Shown piece by piece: positions 10,698 through 19,383 of a DNA stretch of 64,000 nucleotides; within the stretch, counting starts at the first letter, position 1; the number at the start of each line of letters is the position of its first letter. Origin of the DNA: JABCZH01 sp963803775 (GTDB lineage: Bacteria > Acidobacteriota > Terriglobia > Terriglobales > Acidobacteriaceae); assembly GCA_963803775.1 (NCBI GenBank), contig CAWDNS010000007.1:806001-870000 (forward strand). Reading direction: 5' to 3'. The translations under genes and the position numbers were made by a program. The notes below the pieces were generated by a model. It was not told the origin of the DNA. It searched no databases and worked only from the letters and a program-made list of their open reading frames with translations.

Positions 10698-12668
10698 ATG
10701 CAATTCACTGAACAACTCGATGTGGTGGTGGTCGGCGCGGGCCATGCCGGTTGCGAGGCGGCTATGGCCGCCGCGCGCATGGGGCTGAAGACTGCGTTGT
10801 ACACGCTCAACGTTGATTTGATTGCGCAGATGTCGTGCAATCCCGCCATAGGCGGGATCGCCAAGGGACACCTGGTGCGTGAAGTCGACGCGCTGGGTGG
10901 GATCATGGGCGAGATCACGGATGCAGTCGGTATCCAATTCCGTCTGCTGAATACTTCGCGGGGGCCAGCCGTGTGGTCACCCAGGGCACAGTGCGACAAG
11001 CAGGCTTATCGGCTGAAGATGCGGGAAGTGCTGGAGTCGCAGCCGAATTTGAAGATCAAGCAGGCGGAAGTGGCTGAGTTGATTGTAGAAAGCACTCAGC
11101 CCGGCACCGGCTCAGAAGATTCCAGGATTTGCCGCGGTATCAAACTGCGGGACGGCCGCACCGTCGGCGCTTCGGCGATCATTGTCACTACCGGGACGTT
11201 TCTCAATGGATTGATCCATTGCGGCGAGCAACAGTATCCGGCGGGACGTTCAGGTGAGCCGGCGGCCGTACTGCTGGGCGAATCTTTGAAGCAACTGGGA
11301 CTACGGGGCTGCCGGTTGAAGACGGGTACGCCGCCGCGGCTGGATGGGCGGACCATTGATTGGTCACGGTTTCAGATGCAGCCGGGCGATGTGGACCCTA
11401 CGCCATTTAGTTTCCGTACCCGCCGCGTGGCCCACCACGACTCTCAAGTTCCCTGCTACATTGCCTGGACTACGCCCGAGACGCAGCGCATCATTCGTGA
11501 AAATGTGCATCGCTCGCCGATGTATAGCGGTCAGATTCAGTCGATTGGGCCGAGGTATTGTCCATCGATTGAAGACAAGATCGTCAAGTTTCCCGACAAG
11601 ACCACGCACCAGCTTTTCCTCGAACCCGAGGGGCTGAACACACACGAAATTTACGTGAACGGCATGAGCACGTCCCTGCCGGTCGAAGTGCAACTACAAA
11701 TCTTGAAGTCAATTCCGGGGTTGGAGACAGCGGAGATGCTGCGCCCAGGATATGCGATCGAGTATGACTCTATCGATCCGACAGAGCTGCAGCGGACGCT
11801 TGAAACCAAGAAGATCGCCGGGTTGTTCTTGGCCGGGCAAATCAATGGTACCAGTGGATACGAGGAAGCGGCTTGCCAGGGATTGATGGCAGGAATTAAT
11901 GCGGCGCTGAAGGTACAGCAGGAGCTCCCCCTGATACTCGATCGCACAGAAGCTTATACAGCTATCCTGATTGACGACCTGATTTCGAAGGGAACGAACG
12001 AGCCGTATCGGATGTTTACTTCGCGGGCGGAGTTTCGTCTGCATCTGCGAATCGACAATGCCGATCGGCGGCTGACGCCGCACGGCCAGCGTGTGGGATT
12101 GATCTCGGATGCGGCGTGGGCCGATTTCGAGGCCAAGCAGGCGAGGCTCGAGGCAATGAAGAAGTTGTTGGAGGGAACCAAGCTGACGAGCGAGATGGGG
12201 AGGATGATCCCGTCAACTGCCAACGGCATGGTCGGTCAGACGCTAGCGCAACTACTCAAGCGGCCTGAGATTACGATCGAGCAACTGGCGCCGATTCTCA
12301 GTAAGCTGGATGCTACGTTCTTTTGTAGAGAAACCAGTTCGGGCCAACCTGGGGCTGCTCTTTCTTCCGAAGTCAGAAATGAACTGAAGTCCGTAGAGAC
12401 AGAAATCAAGTACGAAGGCTATTTGCACCAGCAGCAGCGAGCCATTGACCGCCTGAAGAAAGCCGAGCAGCGTACCATCCCGGATTGGTTTGATTATCAA
12501 TCGGTCAGCGGCCTGTCGCGCGAAATGCAGGAGACGCTGCTGAAGATCAGGCCGCGCACGATTGCCCACGCGTCTCGCATTCCTGGCGTCACACCGGCAG
12601 CAGTGTCGCTGGTGAATGTCTACATTGAGATTCAAGGGCGACGGCGCGAACAAGCCGCAGCGCTGTGA
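10698..12668 (+). CDS. mnmG: tRNA uridine-5-carboxymethylaminomethyl modification enzyme MnmG
   Basis: FAD-dependent partner of MnmE in making the (c)mnm5 group on U34 of tRNAs. FAD-binding motif VVGAGHAGCEAA near residue 10 and the signature MSCNPAIGGIAKGHLVREVDALGG near residue 50. There is an intact FAD/NADH region, and a C-terminal helical domain binding tRNA and MnmE (EIKYEGYLHQQQ, then IPDWFDYQSVSGLS). ATG at 10698 gives 656 aa, normal; a TTG two codons upstream is less likely. Its partner mnmE is in this window at 48.5-49.8 kb, not adjacent. ogt follows 22 bp downstream and is probably co-transcribed. Confidence 0.96.
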   Translation: MQFTEQLDVVVVGAGHAGCEAAMAAARMGLKTALYTLNVDLIAQMSCNPAIGGIAKGHLVREVDALGGIMGEITDAVGIQFRLLNTSRGPAVWSPRAQCDKQAYRLKMREVLESQPNLKIKQAEVAELIVESTQPGTGSEDSRICRGIKLRDGRTVGASAIIVTTGTFLNGLIHCGEQQYPAGRSGEPAAVLLGESLKQLGLRGCRLKTGTPPRLDGRTIDWSRFQMQPGDVDPTPFSFRTRRVAHHDSQVPCYIAWTTPETQRIIRENVHRSPMYSGQIQSIGPRYCPSIEDKIVKFPDKTTHQLFLEPEGLNTHEIYVNGMSTSLPVEVQLQILKSIPGLETAEMLRPGYAIEYDSIDPTELQRTLETKKIAGLFLAGQINGTSGYEEAACQGLMAGINAALKVQQELPLILDRTEAYTAILIDDLISKGTNEPYRMFTSRAEFRLHLRIDNADRRLTPHGQRVGLISDAAWADFEAKQARLEAMKKLLEGTKLTSEMGRMIPSTANGMVGQTLAQLLKRPEITIEQLAPILSKLDATFFCRETSSGQPGAALSSEVRNELKSVETEIKYEGYLHQQQRAIDRLKKAEQRTIPDWFDYQSVSGLSREMQETLLKIRPRTIAHASRIPGVTPAAVSLVNVYIEIQGRRREQAAAL

Positions 12669-12690
12669 GACTCATCTAATCTGGCGGCTT

Positions 12691-13182
12691 ATGTCGAGCA
12701 TGGTCTACACCCAAATCGAGAGCCCTGTCGGGCCGTTGCTGCTGGTGGCGGATGATGCTGGCCTGCGGCAGATTCTCTTTGTGAACGGCAGGCATCACGC
12801 GCGGCCGGAACCTTCGTGGACGGAGGACGCCGCGCCGCTGGAGAAGACGGTGAGCCAGCTGCATTCTTATTTTGCAGGCGAACGGGAACAGTTCGATTTG
12901 CCGCTGGCACCGGAAGGGACGAAGTTCCAGCAGGAGGTGTGGAGACGCCTGTGTGACATCCCTTATGGAGAGACCATTTCGTACGGTGAGCTGGCGCGGC
13001 GGATCGGGAATCCGCAAGCTTCACGGGCGGTAGGTTTGGCCAACGGTTCGAATCCCATTCCAATTGTGATTCCCTGCCATCGTGTGATCGGAAGCAATGG
13101 CAAGCTGACCGGGTACGGCGGCGGCTTGCCTATCAAAGAGAAGCTCCTGGCGCTGGAGAAGAAGCAGTTGCGCTTGCTGTAA
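12691..13182 (+). CDS. ogt: methylated-DNA--protein-cysteine methyltransferase
   Basis: Suicide repair protein that transfers alkyl groups from O6-alkylguanine to its own cysteine. The acceptor motif IPIVIPCHRVIG is present (Cys near residue 124), preceded by the helix-turn-helix region GETISYGELARRIGNP and followed by GKLTGYGGGLPIKEKLL. 163 aa, typical of Ogt/AGT without an Ada domain. I start at ATG 12691 (MSSMVYTQIES); the longer in-frame extension would overlap mnmG by 50 bp and has no family similarity. Confidence 0.95.
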   Translation: MSSMVYTQIESPVGPLLLVADDAGLRQILFVNGRHHARPEPSWTEDAAPLEKTVSQLHSYFAGEREQFDLPLAPEGTKFQQEVWRRLCDIPYGETISYGELARRIGNPQASRAVGLANGSNPIPIVIPCHRVIGSNGKLTGYGGGLPIKEKLLALEKKQLRLL

Positions 13183-13209
13183 AATGAGATCGAGGGATGT
13201 CCTAACCTG

Positions 13210-13620
13210 ATGCGGTTCTTCCTGGCTTTCATTGCACTTCTCGGCTTCATGGCCGCAGGTCTAGCACTTCGCGAGCACTATCGGACCGACCTGTCCCCTT
13301 GCAGTATTAACGAGCATTGGGATTGCGGGATCGTCAACCATAGTCCGTTTGCAGTACTGGCAGGTGTGCCAGTTGCGGTCATTGGCATGGCTGGGTATTT
13401 GCTGATGGGGGCACTTGCGGTTAAGCGCGCCTATCGACTGCTGTTGGCTGCGGCCGTGATTGGGCTGGCTTTTTCATTGTATTTGGCGCACGTGGAGAGG
13501 GACATCCTGGGAGTGTGGTGTATCTATTGCGTCGCATCTTTGGGAGCGATCTCCTTGCTAACCTTGTTGAGCTTTGGAACAATCATGGTGTCGGGCCGGA
13601 AGCGTTCCATAACGAGCTAA
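13210..13620 (+). CDS. vitamin K epoxide reductase (VKOR) family membrane protein
   Basis: Four-helix membrane oxidoreductase that reoxidises periplasmic thiol oxidases with quinone. 136 aa with four hydrophobic segments. The loop cysteines are in SPCSINEHWDCGIV, and the quinone-side redox pair is WCIYC near residue 103. This is the short stand-alone VKOR form without a fused thioredoxin domain. The thioredoxin-like partner follows 2 bp downstream in the same direction, so the pair forms a DsbA/VKOR disulfide-generating module replacing DsbB. Confidence 0.9.
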   Translation: MRFFLAFIALLGFMAAGLALREHYRTDLSPCSINEHWDCGIVNHSPFAVLAGVPVAVIGMAGYLLMGALAVKRAYRLLLAAAVIGLAFSLYLAHVERDILGVWCIYCVASLGAISLLTLLSFGTIMVSGRKRSITS

Positions 13621-13622
13621 AT

Positions 13623-14219
13623 ATGATCAAGACTCTTTCCCAATTTGTATTCGCGATAGTTCTGCTTGCATCCCTTGTATCTGCGCAGGAGGCGGTCAAT
13701 CCGGCGCTTCGTCCGCCCAAGGGCTCGCCACTTGCCATCGTGGTGTTCGAGGACTTGCAATGTCCGCAGTGCAGACGCCAGGCCCCGCTGGTGGCGCAGG
13801 CTGGGAAAACTTACAAGATTCCCGTGGTTCGCCACGACTTCCCCTTGCCCATGCACAACTGGTCCTACCAAGCTGCCGTGATTGCGCACTATTTCGACAG
13901 CCGTTCCAAGGAACTGGGTGTCGAGTTCCGCGACTATATTTTCGAGCACCAACCCGAGATCTTCCCTTCGAATCTGCAGCAGTTCGCGGAGAAGTTTGCT
14001 GCTGATCACAAGGTTGATTTGCCATTTGTGATCGATCCCCAAGGCAAGTTCGCGGCCGAGGTCAACGCCGAGCGTGATTTGGGAAAGGCCATACACCTTG
14101 AACACACTCCCACTATCTATATCGTCAGCAGCAATCCGAAGGGACGCCCGTTCGTCGAAGTGAAGGAACCGAGCAGCGAGCTGTTCCAGACTATCGACGC
14201 GATGAAACGGGGAGAGTGA
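13623..14219 (+). CDS. DsbA-like secreted thioredoxin-fold oxidoreductase
   Basis: Exported thiol-disulfide oxidoreductase, 198 aa. Signal peptide MIKTLSQFVFAIVLLASLVS, then a thioredoxin fold with active site CPQC in VVFEDLQCPQCRRQAP, an inserted helical region, and the cis-proline strand LEHTPTIYIVSS. ATG at 13623 starts right after the VKOR stop; longer in-frame extensions run through the VKOR gene and are not real. With VKOR it probably forms a periplasmic oxidative folding pathway. The CPQC dipeptide is not the CPHC of E. coli DsbA, so its redox potential may differ. Confidence 0.9.
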   Translation: MIKTLSQFVFAIVLLASLVSAQEAVNPALRPPKGSPLAIVVFEDLQCPQCRRQAPLVAQAGKTYKIPVVRHDFPLPMHNWSYQAAVIAHYFDSRSKELGVEFRDYIFEHQPEIFPSNLQQFAEKFAADHKVDLPFVIDPQGKFAAEVNAERDLGKAIHLEHTPTIYIVSSNPKGRPFVEVKEPSSELFQTIDAMKRGE

Positions 14220-14226
14220 CGGGACA

Positions 14227-14874
14227 CTAACCTCTTTCGAAGGCGTGCTTCTTTTCAAGTTCTTCCAGCGCCGTGCGCATGTCGGATTCGAACTGTTCGG
14301 CGCGATCCATTAGAGCGGGTTCGGCTACAGCAAAGTCACCTTCCAGCTTGATTAGCTTTTGGTCTTCCAGCTTGTGGGCGACTTCCAAAATGTGTGCAGG
14401 CGTGGTTTCGACGTATAGAGCTTCGGTTGGATCGCCTAGCCAAACGGTTCCTCCCACCAGGCGGGCATGCCAATACACCTTTCGCGCCAACAGCTTAGAA
14501 ATATCTTCGTCACTGGCCCGGCCAAAAACCCACTTGCTGCGTTTGAAATCCCAGTGGCGGCTGGAGAAATTCACCGGCACCAGTTTGCCGGACTTCACGA
14601 ACTCCAGCTGTCTAACGTCTACTTCTTTACGCAGGGAGTTGATCACCGGGCCTTCAGCATCTTGCGGCTCGAGCGATGGCATAACCTCGCGCACGGTGGC
14701 GGAAAGATTGACGGCAACAGGCGCGTGCAGCCCAGGCGAGTTCTCGAGGAAGACGTCGGCGTGCAAAAAGAAGAAGTCCGCACCGGAGGTGGATTTACGG
14801 AATGGCCATTCTAGGTGGAAGGATAGCGGCAGGCCAGCGAGTGTCACGTAGATAGTCTTATGTGGATTCGTCAT
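14227..14874 (-). CDS. conserved hypothetical protein
   Basis: 215 aa, ATG start, no signal peptide, no membrane segment. I do not recognise a named domain. Visible features: an N-terminal all-beta-looking part (TIYVTLAGLPLSFHLEWPF), a middle region with Trp/Arg-rich SRHWDFKRSKWVFGRASDEDI, and a C-terminal helical, charged tail (MRTALEELEKKHAFE). It converges tail-to-tail with the DsbA-like gene, 7 bp apart, and has an undisturbed frame with coding-like composition. Confidence 0.7.
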   Translation of the reverse strand: MTNPHKTIYVTLAGLPLSFHLEWPFRKSTSGADFFFLHADVFLENSPGLHAPVAVNLSATVREVMPSLEPQDAEGPVINSLRKEVDVRQLEFVKSGKLVPVNFSSRHWDFKRSKWVFGRASDEDISKLLARKVYWHARLVGGTVWLGDPTEALYVETTPAHILEVAHKLEDQKLIKLEGDFAVAEPALMDRAEQFESDMRTALEELEKKHAFERG

Positions 14875-15008
14875 GAAAGATTTTCGGGGCTATTCTACCG
14901 GAAAGCGGTGAGCCGGAGGTTGCGGAGGTCAAAAAAGAGGGGCTTTGTCCCACAGTTTAGGGTCTTGATTCGTGCCTGGGCAGATGCTCAAGATCGCGGC
15001 GTCGCGGC

Positions 15009-15410
15009 TTACTTGCCGGCGGAGGCGGCCTTGGCGTGCGTGCCTTCAGTCGCCCCGAAGGTCGATATCTTCGCCAACACTGCCTCGATGCTACAACCTG
15101 TGTCGAGGTTGGCATCGACGGCGGGGTGGCGCTCACCATCGGTGTGCATCACCAACACACGCGTGGTCTGCTTCGCCTTCTTCACCATGTACGCGAGATG
15201 GTGGCGGTCGTTCTTGCTAAGGGTTGGCCCGAGAATCACCAGATCAAACTTAGCTTGGTGCAGTGCTTGCAGGACCGACTTGCGGTCGGATGCGGTTTCC
15301 ACCTGGTAACCAGCCTTTTGAATCGTGGCGGCCTGTGAGGCTAGGATCTCCGAATCGCCCTCGCTGTAGAGAAGTTTCAATTTAGAGACTGCCTTCGCCG
15401 CGCTCGTCAT
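15009..15410 (-). CDS. receiver-like protein lacking the phosphoacceptor Asp
   Basis: 133 aa with the CheY-like pattern: beta-1 KLKLLYSEGDSEIL (the acidic pair is altered to SEGD), VLQALHQAKFDLVILGPTLS where the phosphoacceptor Asp of the usual DLVLLD is Gly, and VLVMHTDGERHP at the beta-4/switch Thr position. A receiver fold is therefore likely but phosphorylation at the usual site is not. No output domain follows. It may act as a protein-interaction module. ATG at 15410; stand-alone gene. Confidence 0.75.
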   Translation of the reverse strand: MTSAAKAVSKLKLLYSEGDSEILASQAATIQKAGYQVETASDRKSVLQALHQAKFDLVILGPTLSKNDRHHLAYMVKKAKQTTRVLVMHTDGERHPAVDANLDTGCSIEAVLAKISTFGATEGTHAKAASAGK

Positions 15411-15654
15411 GTGGGTAGAACCAGCCCTTCCTCGTGCTTTGGCACGTCAGCGTTCTAACGTTAGCAACGGCGGGAGCGTAAGAGAACGTCACCGAAGACC
15501 AAGCACGATCGGGACTAGCGTCACTTAGCTGGAGGTCCAGGGCCTGGCAGTGGTCAGACTCCCTATAACATTCGCCAGCTTTTTCTCTCACATAGTCAAA
15601 ACTCCGACGTACAATGAGTGGTCGAAAATGGGACGTACCCAGGGAGGCTTCTAG

Positions 15655-16161
15655 ATGCGTGCAACAGCAATCTGTATTGCGATTCTCGTGCAGGTGCTCG
15701 TTGCCAACGCCGCTCTCGCTCAGAAGCCCGATGCAGATGCACACACCGCAACTGCCTTCTGCGATTTCGACGACAATCAAGAGATCAGCGTGCGTTACAA
15801 CAATGCGCCATCCAAGGATGAGCCACGGAACGGCAAAGTGTGGCTGCCAGGGGGCAGTCCGCTGACGCTGTTTGTCGGAGCCCCAGTCAGCCTCAACAAC
15901 ATTCCAATCCCGGTGGGCGCGTACAGTGCTTACGTCATCCCCAACCGGAAGGATTGGACATTCATCGTGAACAAGAACGTCACCCCCGGCACGGCATACG
16001 ATCAGGCGCAGGATGTAGCCCGAGGGCCGATGGAACTAGGCGAGGTGGATTCGCCCTCCGGGCAACTACAAGTTTCTTTTTCACACTCCGCTGCCAAGAC
16101 CTGCAGCATTCGCCTGTACTATGGCAAGGTCGGGGCGTTCGCCGAGTTTCTGGAGAAGTAG
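15655..16161 (+). CDS. DUF2911 domain secreted protein
   Basis: 168 aa. Signal peptide MRATAICIAILVQVLVANAALAQ, then a single DUF2911 domain: NQEISVRYNNAPSKD, GKVWLPGGSPLTLFVG, the family block IPIPVGAYSAYVIPN and DWTFIVNKN. DUF2911 proteins are common in Acidobacteria and Bacteroidetes and of unknown function, probably periplasmic beta-sandwiches. GGGAGG eight bases before the ATG supports the start. A TACAAT hexamer at 15611 could be the -10 box. Confidence 0.88.
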   Translation: MRATAICIAILVQVLVANAALAQKPDADAHTATAFCDFDDNQEISVRYNNAPSKDEPRNGKVWLPGGSPLTLFVGAPVSLNNIPIPVGAYSAYVIPNRKDWTFIVNKNVTPGTAYDQAQDVARGPMELGEVDSPSGQLQVSFSHSAAKTCSIRLYYGKVGAFAEFLEK

Positions 16162-16176
16162 CTGTCTGGGGATTTG

Positions 16177-17723
16177 TCATGCAGCGTGCTGGTGCACCGG
16201 ATTCCTGGGTGGCCTTTTCCGGAACACGACTTTGACCCCCTGCCGCCATCTTTCATCAATTCCCAGCAACTCCCATTGGATCTGTGGCGAAAAGTAATGC
16301 AACAAGGTATCGGCCGCGGGATGCACGTGCAAGGCCGGAGCGACGAGAAGCAGAAGCGGTTCAGCCGGACTGAGTTCGCGTAGCGGAAAATATCCGAAGC
16401 GTTGGAACTCCCCGCGAGCATGGTGCCAAGCCACGCGCGACCAGTAATCCAAACCCTGCAAGGGCAGGTGAATATCTTCGTCAGCTTTCAGTTCGACCAC
16501 GGTAAGCCGACCGGCCCGGGTGACGGCTAATACGTCAATCATGGCGCGGTCAGCGGCCGAAAAAGCGGGCACTTGGGAGTAGAAACAGGCCGGGTCAAGG
16601 ATTTCATCAACGGCAGCCACATTTTGAATCACCAAGGATTCCAGCCAGCGTTCTGGATGCAGCCGCCACAGAGGGTGATCCCGCGGGCCCTCGGGATGAC
16701 GGACTTCACCGATGCTGCACACCAACTGGGTGAAGCGGGCAAGATTGGCAGCGCAAAGAACGGTTTCCTGGGGGCCGGTTCCAAATAGGATTTCGGTGGT
16801 GCTGCGAAAGGACTCTAGTTCGTGGGTGAGCCTGGCGCGGGCAAACTCCAGCCCGTGGCGGCGAAAGGCAATTTCCACGGGCGACAGCACGGCGATTTCA
16901 GTCTCGGGCATTAGGTCATGGATTTGCGCAATGGGAGCGGCAAAGTCGATTGCGAGTGCTGGATTCGTCGGTGGAGTGGACTAGACGTGTTGCGACATTG
17001 CCATGATCGGACGCGTCCAACTCTTTCAGACTGCCGTCGCTCTCTTCGAGTTCATACAGATGCCATTTGGCGCCTTTGCGAATTCAGATGGGCCACACGC
17101 TCTCGAGTTAAAGCCCCGCTGCCGGTGGGCAAGAACAGCTTAAGTCCTTCGACCACGAACTTTCCTGCTTGACTCTGGCGGCATACGTCCAGCCACAAAA
17201 TCGCGAAGGTCAGCGCCGCATCAATGGAAGCCTGCGTTTCCTGGGCATTCACACCCAGGACGGCGAATGCCGATTGCCCTTGCTGCAGCAATCCGCGGGA
17301 GTAGACCGGGCCGAAGGAGCGCTCCAGGTCCATCGATGTTCGTAGTGGAGTCGCATGGAATGAGGGGAACCAGTGTTGCAGGGTTCGTTGCAAGATGCGC
17401 TGATAAGCGAGGCGAGCCAGGCGTTTTATTGTGGGCGTGCGACGGTCACGCTCGCGGAAGATTTCGAGCTTGCTGGGCCGGGATTGCCCAAGGCGTTGTA
17501 CGGCTAGTCGCAAAGTTTCATTCTTGACTTCGGCTTCGATAACCCGCCGAACCACATTGCGCTCCGGGGACCAAACGTGTAGCAAGCACTTATTGTGTTC
17601 TCCGGAGACGGAATACTTTGACTGGGCCAGGTCAAAGAGCACGGTGTTGTCCTCGAGAATGACGGCGTTTTGCGCGCTGGCAAGGAAATCTTCCAGAGTG
17701 TGGGTAAGCTGTTCTGGGGTCAT
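16177..17723 (-). pseudogene. hypothetical protein with PD-(D/E)XK-like region, two frameshifts
   Basis: Read as one gene: the N-terminal part (ATG 17723) runs to about 17075, the frame then changes, a middle piece (KWHLYELEESDGSLKELD) runs to about 16950, and the frame changes again into the C-terminal part (IAQIHDLMPETEIAVLSPVE...). Both changes equal one extra base. Joined, the protein is about 515 aa. The C-terminal half holds MIDVLAVTRAGRLTVVELK, an acidic residue and E-x-K pair as in PD-(D/E)XK nucleases, so a nuclease-like fold is possible but unproven. The N-terminal half has no domain I recognise. Either a decaying gene or sequence error; the good match across joins favours error. 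Confidence 0.65.
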
Positions 17724-17881
17724 GGAGCCGATTGTTGCAGAGGGATGATCTGGCGTCTGTGACAAGTGACCATCGATTGAGTCCCGAAGTGGTTTCGCGG
17801 CGGGCTATGGGATAATTGAGATATTCGGCGCGGAGCCGTTCCCGGCTCATGGGCATCTAATCGGTGAGTGTTTAAATCAAT

Positions 17882-19333
17882 ATGGACAAGAACCGGTTCT
17901 TCTTCGAGCATTACGGCCTCACGGAACACGATCTGGAGCGCTATTTGGCTGCAGCGTTGTCGGCGGGTGGCGATTACGCCGACCTTTACTTTGAGTATCT
18001 TTCCTCCACTTCGCTGATGGTGGATGAGTCGATGGTGAAGTCGGCTTCGCAGGGAATTTCCGCCGGATGCGGAGTGCGGGTCGTCTCTGGGGAACGCACC
18101 GGCTACGCTTATACTGACGATCTTTCCGCAGAACGGATTTTGCGCGCCGCGCGCACCGCTGCTCTGATTGCCAGCGGACCGGCCAAGACTGCCAGCATTG
18201 GCTTCCAGGAAAAAGTTGCCCGCAGCCTATATCCCGTTGCCTTGCCTTCGGTCGATGCTGAGATCACTGCCAAAGTTGAGTTGGTGATGCGGGCGGACCA
18301 GGCGGCGAGGGCATACGATCAAAGGATTAAAGAAGTACGTGCCAGCTACGGCGACGAATTGCGCAACATTCTGGTGGTCGGGTCGGACGGAACCTTTGCC
18401 GAAGACTCGCAGCCGCTGGCGCGCCTGAACGTGGCGTGTATCGCCAAGACTGGCGGCAACTCGGCGCGGGGAAGCGCGGGCGGGGGCGGACGCGTGGCAC
18501 TGGACTTCTTCTTTGGAGAGAAAACTCCGGAGTACTTTGCCAAAGAAGCGTCGCGTCAGGCGATTTTGCAATTGGACGCACGTGAAGCTCCGGCGGGCGA
18601 AATGGAAGTGGTCCTCGGGCCGGGTTGGCCGGGCGTGCTGTTGCACGAGGCCGTCGGTCATGGGCTGGAGGCAGACTTCAATCGCAAGCAGACTTCGGCA
18701 TTTGCAGGATTGATCGGCAAGCGTGTGGCCAGCGAAAAGTGCACGGTTGTGGACAACGGAACTATGCCGTGGCGCCGAGGCTCTCTGAATGTAGATGACG
18801 AAGGCAACGCCACGCAGGACACGATGCTGATCGAAAAAGGGATTTTGAAGGGTTATTTGAGCGACAAACTGTCGGCGAAGTTGATGGGAATGGCCAATAC
18901 CGGCAATGGTCGCCGTGAAAGTTATGAGCACATTCCTATGCCGCGCATGACCAACACATACATGCTGGCGGGCCAGGATGATCCCCATGACATTGTGCGT
19001 TCGGTGAAGCACGGCGTCTACGCGGTGAACTTTGGCGGCGGGCAGGTGGACATTACCAACGGCAAGTTCGTGTTCTCGGCCTCGGAAGCCTACTTGATCG
19101 AAGATGGCAAAATCACTGCGCCGATCAAGGGAGCGACGCTGATCGGTAACGGACCGGATGTGCTGACCCGCGTGTCCATGGTTGGCAACGACCTGGAACT
19201 GGACGAAGGCGTAGGTACGTGCGGGAAAGACGGCCAGGCGGTGCCGGTGGGTGTGGGTATTCCGACCATAAAGATCGACCGGCTGACGGTGGGTGGAACC
19301 GCAAAGAAAGAGACTGGCGGGTTTATGCAGTAG
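17882..19333 (+). CDS. tldD: metalloprotease TldD
   Basis: Catalytic subunit of the TldD/TldE (PmbA) heterodimeric zinc protease, cytoplasmic, known to process unfolded peptides and modified peptide precursors. 483 aa. Zinc motif HExxxH is seen as LLHEAVGHGLE near residue 259; the family C-terminus EGVGTCGKDGQAVPVGVG is present. ATG at 17882. The pmbA gene follows 50 bp downstream, so both subunits are expressed together. No RiPP precursor or modification gene is visible next to them, so a housekeeping role is more likely than microcin maturation. Confidence 0.95.
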   Translation: MDKNRFFFEHYGLTEHDLERYLAAALSAGGDYADLYFEYLSSTSLMVDESMVKSASQGISAGCGVRVVSGERTGYAYTDDLSAERILRAARTAALIASGPAKTASIGFQEKVARSLYPVALPSVDAEITAKVELVMRADQAARAYDQRIKEVRASYGDELRNILVVGSDGTFAEDSQPLARLNVACIAKTGGNSARGSAGGGGRVALDFFFGEKTPEYFAKEASRQAILQLDAREAPAGEMEVVLGPGWPGVLLHEAVGHGLEADFNRKQTSAFAGLIGKRVASEKCTVVDNGTMPWRRGSLNVDDEGNATQDTMLIEKGILKGYLSDKLSAKLMGMANTGNGRRESYEHIPMPRMTNTYMLAGQDDPHDIVRSVKHGVYAVNFGGGQVDITNGKFVFSASEAYLIEDGKITAPIKGATLIGNGPDVLTRVSMVGNDLELDEGVGTCGKDGQAVPVGVGIPTIKIDRLTVGGTAKKETGGFMQ

Positions 19334-19383
19334 GTCAAATGCTCGCCACGGATTTGCACGGATAATTCAAACGAAAATCACTC

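Noticed and set aside
18227..19012. A 261-codon frame on the minus strand.
   Set aside because: Antisense shadow of tldD with no family pattern.
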